Below are positions 25,547 to 33,927 of a stretch of DNA of 64,000 nt, one piece after another. Within the stretch, counting starts at the first letter, position 1, and every line of letters begins with the position of its first letter. Below the pieces are notes generated by a model, which was not told where the DNA came from, ran no database searches, and saw nothing but the letters and a program-made list of their open reading frames with translations. Source of the stretch: Lysobacter soli (GTDB taxonomy: Bacteria > Pseudomonadota > Gammaproteobacteria > Xanthomonadales > Xanthomonadaceae); assembly GCF_003382285.1 (NCBI RefSeq), contig NZ_QTJR01000001.1, positions 124,001 to 188,000 on the forward strand, read 5' to 3'. The translations under genes were made by a program, and so were the position numbers.

Positions 25547-26029
25547 TCAGGCCAGCGCGGCCTCGATGTCCTTCGCGATCGACTCGGGCTTGTCGGTCGG
25601 CGCGTAACGCTTGAGCACGCGACCGTCGCGGCCGACGAGGAACTTGGTGAAGTTCCACTTGATGGCATCGATGCCGAGCAGGCCGCCCTTCTCGTCCTTC
25701 AGCCACTTCCACAGCGGATGCGCGGCGTCGCCGTTGACGTCGACCTTGGCGAACATCGGGAAGGTCACGTCGTAGGTGAGCGAGCAGAAATTCTTGATCT
25801 CCGCCTCGTCGCCCGGCTCCTGGTGGCCGAACTGGTCGCACGGGAAGCCCAGCACGTCGAAGCCGCGCGCGGCGTAATCGCGCTGCAGTTTTTCCAGCCC
25901 CGTGTACTGCGGCGTGAACCCGCACTTGGACGCGACGTTGACGATCAGCAGCGCCTTGCCCTGGAACTCGCCCAGCGAGCGCGGCTGACCGTCGATGTCG
26001 GTGGCGGTGAAGTCGTAGGCGGTGGTCAT
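25547..26029 (-). CDS. Glutathione peroxidase (thiol peroxidase of GPx family)
   Basis: This enzyme reduces hydrogen peroxide and lipid hydroperoxides. The 160 residues carry the peroxidatic Cys36 in VNVASKCGFTPQYTGLEKLQ, the FPCDQFGHQEPGD motif (Cys64, Gln70) and the Trp of KWNFTKFLVG. Many bacterial members use thioredoxin rather than glutathione. The start at 26029 (MTTAYDF) has GGAG upstream. It lies downstream of the TonB receptor, separated by a terminator and a repeat, so it is probably transcribed separately. Confidence 0.94.
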   Translation of the reverse strand: MTTAYDFTATDIDGQPRSLGEFQGKALLIVNVASKCGFTPQYTGLEKLQRDYAARGFDVLGFPCDQFGHQEPGDEAEIKNFCSLTYDVTFPMFAKVDVNGDAAHPLWKWLKDEKGGLLGIDAIKWNFTKFLVGRDGRVLKRYAPTDKPESIAKDIEAALA

Positions 26030-26098
26030 GGGGGCGCTCCGGTTGGGTGCAGGTTGAAGGGAGGATACCTCCAAGGTTCCGCGACCTCGAAGGGCAGC

Positions 26099-26204
26099 CG
26101 TCATCCCGGCGAGGGCCGGGATCCAGGCTGTCACGCATTCCGAAGGGCGCGCATCGCAAGAACGAGCGGTACGAGCCTGGATCCCGGCTTTCGCCGGGAT
26201 GACG
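26099..26204. repeat. Paired repeat element, CCGGC-type variant (106 bp)
   Basis: CGTCATCCCGGCGAGGGCCG at the left and CGGCTTTCGCCGGGATGACG at the right are inverted copies. Each is followed inward by GGATCCAGGCT or its complement. It is built like the 16725 element but with a different arm sequence (CATCCCGGC in place of CATTCCCGC), so it looks like a sub-family. Confidence 0.82.
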
Positions 26205-26249
26205 GAGATGATGTGCTCGATGCAAGCGTCGCGGCCCCAACAACGAATC

Positions 26250-26282
26250 CAAAAAACAACAACGCCGGGACAAGCCCGGCGT
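26250..26282 (-). terminator. Rho-independent terminator of the TonB-dependent receptor gene
   Basis: On the minus strand, an ACGCCGGG/CCCGGCGT stem is followed by TGTTGTTTTTT, 28 bp after the receptor stop codon. Confidence 0.85.
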
Positions 26283-26310
26283 CGCTGCGTGCAACCTTGT
26301 GGACGTTCGA

Positions 26311-28641
26311 TCAGAACGAGGCGCGGAACTCCGCACCGAAGGTGCGCGGCTCGTTGATCATGCCGGTGAGGTTGTTGAAGTCGATCGCGCCCACCACCTG
26401 CACTTCGTCGGTGATGTTGCGGCCGAACAGCGCCACGTCGTACTTGCCGTAGTTCCAGCTGTAGCCCACGCGCAGGCCGCCTTCGACCAGCGACTTGGCG
26501 GTGAACTCCACCGAGTCGTACAGGAAGAAGTTCAGCTCGCCGCGATACATCCAGTCGGTGTAGACGTAGAACTCGTTGCCGTTGTCCATCGGCAGACCCC
26601 AGCGCGCGGTGAGGTTGTGCGTCCACTTCGGCGCCTGCGGCAGGCGGTTGCCGTCGATGTAGAAGCTGCCGGTCGGCAGGCCCGTGACCGGGTCGAGCAC
26701 CGGCGCATCGGTGACGGTGCACGCCGCGCACCCGGCGACGTTGAGGTCGCTGTCCTTGATCTCGGTGTCGTTGTAGCTGCTGCCCAGCGTGACCAGCAGG
26801 GTGTCGGTCAGGTACGCCTGGAAGTCCATCTCGAAGCCCTGGCCCACCGACTTGTCGGCGTTGAGCAGGATGTTCGCGTTGGCGGCGCCGCCCACGGCGG
26901 TGAGCTGCTGGTCCTTCACTTCGTAATAGAACACGTTGGCGTTGATGCGCGCGCGGTTGTTCCACAGGTCGGCCTTCACGCCCGCCTCGTACGAGGTCGA
27001 GGTTTCCGGACCGGCGACCGACATGCGGTTGAACGCGCCGGCGGCCTGGATCGAGCTGCCGCGGTAGCCGGTGGCGACGCGGCCGTAGAGATTCACGTCG
27101 TCGTTGATCTCGTACGTGGCCGACACGTCCCAGCTGAACTTCTTGTCTTCCGGCGCCGCCGACAGCGTACCGCCGGGGCCTTCGGCCGCGAGCAGGTCCT
27201 CCTTCGTGCAGAGAACCGGGCCCGGGATGATGCCCAGCGTCGGGCCGATGCACGGCGCGAAGCCGGTGTTCCAGTAATCCAGGACGTTCAGTTCCTTCTC
27301 GTCCCAGGTGTAGCGCATGCCGGCGCGCAGTTCGAGCGCGTCGGTGGCCTGCCACGTGGCGGCGGCGAAGATCGCCCACGAGTCGTTGGTCTGGCGAACG
27401 CGCTCGTAGCCGTCCTGCTGGCCGTTGTTGAGCGAGTCGTAGCTGAAGCTTTCGACGTCGTAGTCCTCGTTGAAATAGAACACGCCGCCCTGCCAGTTCC
27501 ACGGCGTGCCGGTGTTCGATTCGATGCGGAATTCCTGCGTCCACTGCGAGTGGCGCGGGATGCCGTCGGCGGTTTCGGACTGGAACGGGATGAAGCCCGG
27601 GCCGTCCGGCGTGCCGCCGTCGATGTCGCCGCGGCTGTAGGTTTCCACCGACTCGTAGCCGGTGATCGCGTACAGCGTGTAGGTGTCGCTGAGGTTCCAG
27701 CTCAGGCGCGCGCTCGCGCCCTGGCTGTCGAGCTCGGAGTGGTTCAGGCCGTTGAGCGAGACGCGGTCTTCGTCGAAACCCGAGACCAGGTCGTTCGTGC
27801 CCGGCTCGATGATGTTGGCGCGGAACAGGCGCGCGGTGCCGTTGAGGTGGCGCGCGTGCGCGTTGAGCAGCAGGTCCCAGTCGCCGCCTTCGTACAGGAA
27901 CTGCACGCGGCCGGCGGATTCGTCGTAGCCCTCGAAGCCGTCGTTCGGGCCCGGGTAGTCGTTGGTGACCCAGTCGTCGCGGCGCTGGTACAGCACCGAC
28001 GCGCGTGCCGACAGGTTCTCGGTCAGGCCGCCGCCGACGGCGCCTTCGAAGTTCACCATGTTGTCGGTGCCGACGCCGAGCTTGCCGTAGCCGCTGGTTT
28101 CCTGCGACGGACGGGCCGATTCGAACTTCACCACGCCGGCCGGGCTGTTGCGGCCGAACAGCGAGCCCTGCGGGCCGCGCAGCACTTCGACGCGATCCAG
28201 GTCGAAGATCGGGAAGCCCTTGAGGATCGGGTTTTCCTGCACGACGTCGTCGTACACCAGCGAGACCGGCTGCGAGGTGTTGAGGCGGAAGTCGGTGTTG
28301 CCGTAGCCGCGGATGTAGAAGCGCGGGAACGCGCGGCCGAAGGAGGATTCGATGTTGAGGCTGGGCACGCGGCCCGACAGCGAACGCACGTCGCCGCCAC
28401 CCGAACCCAGCACGTCGAGTTCCTGCGCGTTGATCGTGCTGACCGAGACCGGCACGTCCTGCAGGTTCTCGACCTTGCGCTGCGCGGTCACCTGCACGGT
28501 GTCCAGCGTGGTGGCCGAGGTCGTTTCGCTCGGCGTGGTCTGCGCATCCTGCGCGAAGGCGGCCTGCGCCGGCAGCATCAGGGCGATGGCGACGGTCAGG
28601 GCGTGGCGGGGGAGCTTGCGCGGAGCGAGCGGCATGGACAT
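26311..28641 (-). CDS. TonB-dependent outer membrane receptor
   Basis: This beta-barrel takes up a large substrate across the outer membrane using TonB-ExbBD energy. The 776 residues include a signal peptide (ALTVAIALMLPAQAAFA), a TonB-box-like segment (TLDTVQVTAQR), a plug domain (DVPVSVSTINAQELDVLGSG, FYIRGYGNTDFRLNTSQPVS, DRVEVLRGPQGSLFGRNSPA) and a barrel ending with aromatic FRASF. Two Cys pairs sit in predicted loops (CIGPTLGIIPGPVLC and CAAC). The start is ATG 28641 (MSMPLAPRK). The substrate is unknown; the plug resembles the iron-complex/vitamin/carbohydrate receptor class common in Xanthomonadaceae. No Fur box was seen upstream. Confidence 0.93.
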   Translation of the reverse strand: MSMPLAPRKLPRHALTVAIALMLPAQAAFAQDAQTTPSETTSATTLDTVQVTAQRKVENLQDVPVSVSTINAQELDVLGSGGGDVRSLSGRVPSLNIESSFGRAFPRFYIRGYGNTDFRLNTSQPVSLVYDDVVQENPILKGFPIFDLDRVEVLRGPQGSLFGRNSPAGVVKFESARPSQETSGYGKLGVGTDNMVNFEGAVGGGLTENLSARASVLYQRRDDWVTNDYPGPNDGFEGYDESAGRVQFLYEGGDWDLLLNAHARHLNGTARLFRANIIEPGTNDLVSGFDEDRVSLNGLNHSELDSQGASARLSWNLSDTYTLYAITGYESVETYSRGDIDGGTPDGPGFIPFQSETADGIPRHSQWTQEFRIESNTGTPWNWQGGVFYFNEDYDVESFSYDSLNNGQQDGYERVRQTNDSWAIFAAATWQATDALELRAGMRYTWDEKELNVLDYWNTGFAPCIGPTLGIIPGPVLCTKEDLLAAEGPGGTLSAAPEDKKFSWDVSATYEINDDVNLYGRVATGYRGSSIQAAGAFNRMSVAGPETSTSYEAGVKADLWNNRARINANVFYYEVKDQQLTAVGGAANANILLNADKSVGQGFEMDFQAYLTDTLLVTLGSSYNDTEIKDSDLNVAGCAACTVTDAPVLDPVTGLPTGSFYIDGNRLPQAPKWTHNLTARWGLPMDNGNEFYVYTDWMYRGELNFFLYDSVEFTAKSLVEGGLRVGYSWNYGKYDVALFGRNITDEVQVVGAIDFNNLTGMINEPRTFGAEFRASF

Positions 28642-28953
28642 GGGGCGGTCTCGATGAGCGGCGCCGAAAAGGTGGAGGCGCCAAGGGTTCGAAGGCCGAC
28701 GCAGCGCGGCTTCTCTCCGGCGCGCACTACGGCGATGCGATGAGCGAAAAAATCTACTCAGGGCCGTCCCTTGACGGCCTCGGCGCGGACCCGGTCCCGC
28801 GCCCTGGCAGCTCGACATGACGCGGGAATGTTACCAGAGTGTTAAAGGGCCGTACCGGCGCGTATCGGGCGCCTGGTTCCCCTCATGACCAGCCCGCGTT
28901 TAGCCCTCTCCCGCTCGCGGGAGAGGGGGCAAAAACCCAGGCACCTGGTCGCC
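28642..28953. promoter_or_regulatory. 312-bp spacer between amidohydrolase and TonB-receptor genes
   Basis: This spacer holds no gene. It contains palindromic repeat copy 3 (28904-28927). It also has a GGCCGTC/GACGGCC hairpin at 28762-28779 with a T run nine bases further on the minus strand, and two TGTTA direct repeats around 28830-28845. The receptor promoter must lie here. I could not define -10 and -35 boxes. Confidence 0.45.
28904..28927. repeat. GC-rich palindromic repeat, copy 3
   Basis: CCCTCTCCCG-CTCG-CGGGAGAGGG is the same palindromic core as the copies at 8731 and 12143. It lies 26 bp after the amidohydrolase stop. Confidence 0.82.
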
Positions 28954-31026
28954 TCACCTCGAATTCATCACCCGGACCGCCGGCGCGAACGGCTTGATCC
29001 CCAGGGCCTCATGGATCTCCTCCGGGTAGTAGGCCGTATCGCCCTTCAGGACCAGCGCCACCTTGCGGATATCGGCGATGTTCTTCGTCGGATCGCCGTC
29101 GATCAGCACCAGGTCCGAGCGCTTGCCCGGCGTGACCGAACCGCGCTCGGCCAGCGTCCGGCTGTACTTGGCGCCGTTCCAGGTCGCGACCTGCAGCGCC
29201 TGCGACGGCGTCAGGCCGGCCTGCACGTAGAGCTCCAGCTCCCGCTGCAGGGTGAAGCCGACCATTTCGTCGGTGCCGGCGACCATCGGCACGCCCGCCT
29301 TGTAGGCGCGTCCGACGAACTCGACCATCTTCGCGTACGAACGCGTGTACTTCGCCGCGGTGGCGTCGTCGGGGATGTTCATCTCCGCCGCGCGGCGGCC
29401 GCGCTGCACGTCCGGCGGGAGGTGGTCAGCGACGTCGGCCACGATCGGCGACATCTCGCCTTCGCGCTGGTGCAGGAACTCGAACGTCGCCAGCGTCGGA
29501 TCGATCACCACCTGCTTGCTGGCGAGGGTGTGGATGAAGTCCTGTACCGGCTTGCTGTCGAGATCGAGCCCGTCGGTCTTCTCGGCTGGCAGGTAGAAGC
29601 GCGCCAGCGTGCGCGTGTCGGTCTTGTCGTCGACGAAGAAGTTCAGCATCAGCTGGTTGATGTGCTGGATCTCGTCGAAACCGTCGTCCACCACGTCCTG
29701 CGCGCGCAGGAACGCCGGCACGTGGCCGCTTACGCGCAGGCCCTTGGAATGTGCGTAGGCGACGGTGTCCTTGAGGATGTCCTTCGGGAAGGAGTTGTAG
29801 ATCTTGATCTGCGGGTAGTGGTGCCCGGCGTACCAGTCCACCGCTTTCTTCGCGTCGTCGAGGTTCTTCACCACGAAGCCGTTGCGCGCGGAGAACTTGC
29901 TCTCGCCCTCGATGAAACCGGCCGGCACGACGTCCGGCGACATCAGCGTGCCGGCCTTGATCTCGCCCAGCATCTGCTGGAGCGTCGCGTTGTCGTTGCC
30001 CATGTCGCGCACGGTGGTGACACCGGCGGCGAGGTTCAGCCCACCGTCCCAGCGGCCGACGTGCCCGTGCATGTCGAACAGGCCCGGCAGCAGCACCTTT
30101 CCGTTCGCGTCGATCTCGTGGTCGGCGGCGGCGGGCTTCTTCGAGGTCGGCGTGATCGACACGATCCTGCCGTCCTTCACCAGCACGTCGCTGGCGGCGC
30201 CGAGCGTCGCCTTCTCGCTGTCGAACACGCGCGCGTTGCGGATCAGCGTCGTGCCGGCCAGCGGATGGCCGAGGCGCTTGGCCAGTTCGACGAGCGCGTC
30301 GCCTTCGGCCTGCTTCTGCTGTTTTTCCAGATCGGCGGCGATGGCCTGGCAACCGTCCTCGACCAGCTGCACGAAGCCCGGATAGATGTAGGCGAACAGG
30401 CGCGGGTTCGCGTCGGTCGTCGCCCATACGAACGTCGGCACCAGGCCCACGCCCGTCACGGCAACAAGCTGCACGTCGCGCTTGTTCGCGCCGCACTGCA
30501 CCTGCGCCTGGCCGACCTTGCGCGAGGTGAGCGTGCCGCTCGGGATCAGCGGCAGCTTGCCGTCGGCCCGCTTCGACAATGCGTTGAACGCCACCGAATA
30601 CCCGGCCGGCGAGCCGCCCAGCGGCTGGTACAGCGCGGTGCCCTGCACCTTCTGGCTGCCCTCGTCGGAGGTCGACTTCCACTGCGCCTGGTCGCCGTCG
30701 CGGCGGAAGCTCTCGTCGATCTTCGCGCCGAAGGTCGAGGTGCCCTGCACCTTGTAGGTCTGGTACGTACCGTCGGGCGCGAGGGTGTATTCCTCCTTCA
30801 GCTCCGGACCGCGTCCGTTGTCCTTGAAGATGAACTCGACCTTCGTCGTGCCGTCGGTGCCCGTCGTCACGACCTGCTGCCCCGCCTGCTTGCCGCCGTC
30901 CACCAGGGCCACGTAGCGGAGCGTTTCGGCGGCCAGTGCCTGTGGTGCCAAGGCGAGCAGGCCAAGCGCCAGCGGCACCAGGGCGAGCGGGGCCAGCGCC
31001 ATCCGAGTCTTCGTGTTCATGTCCAT
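28954..31026 (-). CDS. Exported amidohydrolase-family enzyme with extra N-terminal domain
   Basis: This 690-residue secreted metal-dependent hydrolase has a signal peptide (LALVPLALGLLALAPQALA), about 200 residues of unassigned beta-rich sequence, then an amidohydrolase barrel. The barrel shows LLPGLFDMHGHVGRWDGGLN (metal-binding HGH), TTVRDMGND, LRVSGHVPAFLRAQDVVDDG, MVAGTDEMVGFTLQRELELY and SVTPGKRSDLVLIDGDPTKN, matching the imidazolonepropionase-like subgroup. That subgroup includes dipeptidases and other amide hydrolases; the substrate cannot be stated. ATG 31026 or the next Met (31020) could be the start. It is divergent from the M3 peptidase, which is also exported. Confidence 0.88.
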   Translation of the reverse strand: MDMNTKTRMALAPLALVPLALGLLALAPQALAAETLRYVALVDGGKQAGQQVVTTGTDGTTKVEFIFKDNGRGPELKEEYTLAPDGTYQTYKVQGTSTFGAKIDESFRRDGDQAQWKSTSDEGSQKVQGTALYQPLGGSPAGYSVAFNALSKRADGKLPLIPSGTLTSRKVGQAQVQCGANKRDVQLVAVTGVGLVPTFVWATTDANPRLFAYIYPGFVQLVEDGCQAIAADLEKQQKQAEGDALVELAKRLGHPLAGTTLIRNARVFDSEKATLGAASDVLVKDGRIVSITPTSKKPAAADHEIDANGKVLLPGLFDMHGHVGRWDGGLNLAAGVTTVRDMGNDNATLQQMLGEIKAGTLMSPDVVPAGFIEGESKFSARNGFVVKNLDDAKKAVDWYAGHHYPQIKIYNSFPKDILKDTVAYAHSKGLRVSGHVPAFLRAQDVVDDGFDEIQHINQLMLNFFVDDKTDTRTLARFYLPAEKTDGLDLDSKPVQDFIHTLASKQVVIDPTLATFEFLHQREGEMSPIVADVADHLPPDVQRGRRAAEMNIPDDATAAKYTRSYAKMVEFVGRAYKAGVPMVAGTDEMVGFTLQRELELYVQAGLTPSQALQVATWNGAKYSRTLAERGSVTPGKRSDLVLIDGDPTKNIADIRKVALVLKGDTAYYPEEIHEALGIKPFAPAVRVMNSR

Positions 31027-31186
31027 TCCCGTCCCATCCGTTGTCCGGACCGGCGGTCCGACTGTTCGGCGAGTGTAGCCAGCCTGTGCCGGTGGAGGCC
31101 GTTCATTCCCCCATGCCTTTCGTCATGGGTCCGCCTACGGGCCATCGGGTAGGCTTCGGGCTCCCTTTGACGAGGTTTCCAAGTCC

Positions 31187-33397
31187 ATGAAGCACCCTCT
31201 CGCGCTGGCGCTGGCCGTGGCAATCGCCGCGACCGCCCCCACTTACGCCAAGACCCCCAAGCAAGGTACCGCCGTGAGTGCGCAAGCCGACGCCGCCAAA
31301 GGCACCAACCCGTTCTTCGCCGACAGCACGCTGCCGCTGCACTACCCACAGTTCGACAAGATCAAGGACAGCGATTTCGCGCCCGCCTTCGACGCCGGCA
31401 TGGCGCAGCAGCTGAAGGAAATCGACGCCATCGCGAACAACCCCGAGAAGCCGACCTTCGAGAACACCATCATCGCGATGGAGAACTCGGGCCGCACGCT
31501 GGGCCGCGCCACGACCGTGTTCTTCAACCTGGTCGGCACCGACACCAACCCGACGCGCGAGAAGCTGCAGGGCGACTACGCGCCGAAGTTCGCCGCGCAC
31601 CGCGACGCCATCAACCTCAACGGCAAGCTCTTCGCTCGCGTGAAGGCGCTGTACGACACGCGCGACTCGCTGGGCCTGGACGCGCAGGGCGTGCGCCTGG
31701 TCGAGCGCTACTACACCGATTTCGTCCGCGCCGGCGCCAACCTGTCGGACGCCGACAAGGCCAAGCTGAAGCAGATCAACGCCGAACTCGCGGGCCTTGG
31801 CACCAAGTTCAGTCAGAACGTGCTGGCCGAAGTGAACGCCTCGGCGATCACCGTCGACACGAAGGGAGAACTCGACGGCCTGTCGGACGAGCAGATCGCC
31901 GCCGCCGCCGAAGCCGCCAAGGCACGCAACCTGCCGGGCAAGTACGTCATCGCGCTGCTCAACACCACCGGCCAGCCGCCGGAGGCGCAGCTGACCAACC
32001 GCGCGCTGCGCGAGCGCCTGCACAAGGCCTCCGTCGCCCGCGGCAGCCGCGGCAACGAGTTCGACAACACCGGCATCGTCGCGCGCGTGACCAAGCTGCG
32101 CGCCGAGCGCGCCAAGCTGATGGGCTATCCGAACTACGCCGCCTACGTGCTGGAAGACGAGACCGCCAAGACGCCGCAGGCCGTCAACGCGATGCTCGGC
32201 CAGCTCGCCCCGGCCGCCGTCGCCAACGCCAAGCGCGAGGCCGCCGACCTGCAGGCGATGATCGACGCCGAGCAGAAGGCCAAGGGCCAGCCGACGTTCA
32301 AGCTCGAGCCGTGGGACTGGTCCTTCTACAGCGAGAAGGTCCGCCAGCAGAAGTACAGCTTCGACGAATCGCAGCTCAAGCCGTACTTCGAGATGCAGAA
32401 CGTGCTGGAGAACGGCGTGTTCTACGCCGCCGGCCAGCTGTACGGCCTGAAGTTCAAGCAGCGCACCGACCTGCCGAAGTACCACCCGGATACGTGGGTG
32501 TACGACGTGTTCAACGAGGACGGTTCGCAGCTGGCCATCTTCATCTGGGATCCGTATGCGCGTTCGTCCAAGCGCGGCGGTGCGTGGATGAACTCCTACG
32601 TCGACCAGTCGGGGCTGACCGGCTTCAAGCCGGTGGTGGCCAACCACCTCAACATCCCCAAGCCGAGCGAAGGCAAGCCGACGCTGCTGACCTGGGATGA
32701 AGTGACCACCGCGTTCCACGAGTTCGGCCACGCGCTGCACGGCATGTTCTCGGACGTGAAGTACCCCTACTTCAGCGGCACCAGCGTCCCGCGCGACTTC
32801 GTCGAGTACCCCTCGCAGGTCAACGAGATGTGGGCCGACTGGCCGTCGATCCTGGCCAACTACGCCAAGCACTACCAGACCGGCGCGCCGATGCCGAAGG
32901 AGTTGCTCGACAAGGTCATCGCGGCGTCGAAGTTCAACCAGGGCTTCGCGACGACCGAGTACCTGGGCGCGGCGATGCTCGACCAGAACTGGCACCAGGC
33001 CACCGAAGGCCAGCTGCCGCAGGCCTCGGGCGTGATGGCGTTCGAAGGCGCGGCGCTGAAGAAGGACGGCGTGGACTTCTACGCGGTGCCGCCGCGTTAC
33101 AAGACGCCGTACTTCAGCCACATCATGGGCGGCTACGCGGCCGGCTACTACGCCTACATCTGGTCGGAAGTGCTGGACGCCAACTCGGTGCAGTGGTTCA
33201 AGCAGAACGGCGGCCTGAGCCGCAAGAACGGCGACCACTTCCGCCAGACGCTGCTCTCGCAGGGTGGCAGCACCGACGCGCTGCAGCTGTTCCGCAACTT
33301 CGCCGGCCACGATCCGAAGATCGAGCCGCTGCTGGAGAAGCGTGGCCTGACCACCGCGCCGGCCGCACAGCCGACGGGCAAGGCGGCGAAGAAGTAA
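31187..33397 (+). CDS. dcp: Exported M3-family metallopeptidase (peptidyl-dipeptidase Dcp type)
   Basis: This zinc peptidase releases dipeptides from peptide C-termini. Here it has a signal peptide (MKHPLALALAVAIAATAPTYA), so it works in the periplasm. The 736 residues are mostly helical. The zinc motif HEFGHALHGM is at about residue 511, with the third ligand region PSQVNEMWADWPSIL downstream, and FSHIMGGYAAGYYAYIWSEV is conserved near the end. A short Ala/Lys-rich C-terminus follows. The dcp name is by family likeness; oligopeptidase A is the other M3 type but is cytoplasmic. A strong terminator follows. Confidence 0.92.
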   Translation: MKHPLALALAVAIAATAPTYAKTPKQGTAVSAQADAAKGTNPFFADSTLPLHYPQFDKIKDSDFAPAFDAGMAQQLKEIDAIANNPEKPTFENTIIAMENSGRTLGRATTVFFNLVGTDTNPTREKLQGDYAPKFAAHRDAINLNGKLFARVKALYDTRDSLGLDAQGVRLVERYYTDFVRAGANLSDADKAKLKQINAELAGLGTKFSQNVLAEVNASAITVDTKGELDGLSDEQIAAAAEAAKARNLPGKYVIALLNTTGQPPEAQLTNRALRERLHKASVARGSRGNEFDNTGIVARVTKLRAERAKLMGYPNYAAYVLEDETAKTPQAVNAMLGQLAPAAVANAKREAADLQAMIDAEQKAKGQPTFKLEPWDWSFYSEKVRQQKYSFDESQLKPYFEMQNVLENGVFYAAGQLYGLKFKQRTDLPKYHPDTWVYDVFNEDGSQLAIFIWDPYARSSKRGGAWMNSYVDQSGLTGFKPVVANHLNIPKPSEGKPTLLTWDEVTTAFHEFGHALHGMFSDVKYPYFSGTSVPRDFVEYPSQVNEMWADWPSILANYAKHYQTGAPMPKELLDKVIAASKFNQGFATTEYLGAAMLDQNWHQATEGQLPQASGVMAFEGAALKKDGVDFYAVPPRYKTPYFSHIMGGYAAGYYAYIWSEVLDANSVQWFKQNGGLSRKNGDHFRQTLLSQGGSTDALQLFRNFAGHDPKIEPLLEKRGLTTAPAAQPTGKAAKK

Positions 33398-33426
33398 GCC
33401 GCTTCAGCCTCGCGTGAAACGAAGAG

Positions 33427-33454
33427 CCGCCCGGGAAACCGGGCGGTTTTTTTT
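33427..33454 (+). terminator. Rho-independent terminator of the M3 peptidase gene
   Basis: A CCGCCCGG-GAAA-CCGGGCGG hairpin is followed by eight T residues, 30 bp after the stop codon. Confidence 0.92.
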
Positions 33455-33471
33455 CTTCGTTGATCGCGCCG

Positions 33472-33870
33472 CTAGAAACCGATGCCTAGCGCCCTCTGCT
33501 CCACCCGTACCAGACGCCCATCCTCGAACGTTGCTTCGAACCGGAGGAACCACTCCGGCAGCAAGCCGAAGCGTTCCTTGTCGGTCCCGTAGCACGTCGC
33601 GATGCGTCCACGCGCATCACAGCCGAGCACGATTCCGCGCCCGGCGAACAAACGCTCCACATCCGCCTGCGACGTGCCCGGCGGCGCCTCGCGCGCAATG
33701 ACGCCGGCCCATTCGTGAGCATGCCGGTCGAACATCCAGCGTCCGCCGAAGTGCGCGGCGATCAGGTAGACGACCAACGCCAGCGGCAATGCACCGAGGA
33801 CCATCAGCACACCGACGATCGCGCGGATGAAGCGCGATCTCTTTCTGCCCTCAACCATCCCTACCCCCAT
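33472..33870 (-). CDS. Small membrane-anchored protein, unknown function
   Basis: This 132-residue protein starts with a basic segment (EGRKRSRF), then one transmembrane helix (IVGVLMVLGALPLALVVYLIAAHF). A soluble domain of about 85 residues follows with two Cys (GIVLGCDARGRIATCYGTDK). AAAGGAG precedes ATG 33870 with good spacing, supporting this start. The helix followed by a PPGTSQADVERLFAGRG segment gives it the look of a periplasmic domain on an anchor. It is 57 bp after the glycerophosphodiesterase gene and may share its transcript. Confidence 0.72.
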   Translation of the reverse strand: MGVGMVEGRKRSRFIRAIVGVLMVLGALPLALVVYLIAAHFGGRWMFDRHAHEWAGVIAREAPPGTSQADVERLFAGRGIVLGCDARGRIATCYGTDKERFGLLPEWFLRFEATFEDGRLVRVEQRALGIGF

Positions 33871-33927
33871 CCAACTCCTTTCGTAGATCGTTGGAGGCCG
33901 GAGGGGGATGCGTCAAGACGCGCTGCG

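Noticed and set aside
25547-28684. 1045-codon frame joining the glutathione peroxidase to upstream sequence
   Set aside because: The upstream part is an out-of-frame reading through the TonB-receptor gene, a terminator and a repeat. The peroxidase starts at 26029 with its own ribosome binding site.
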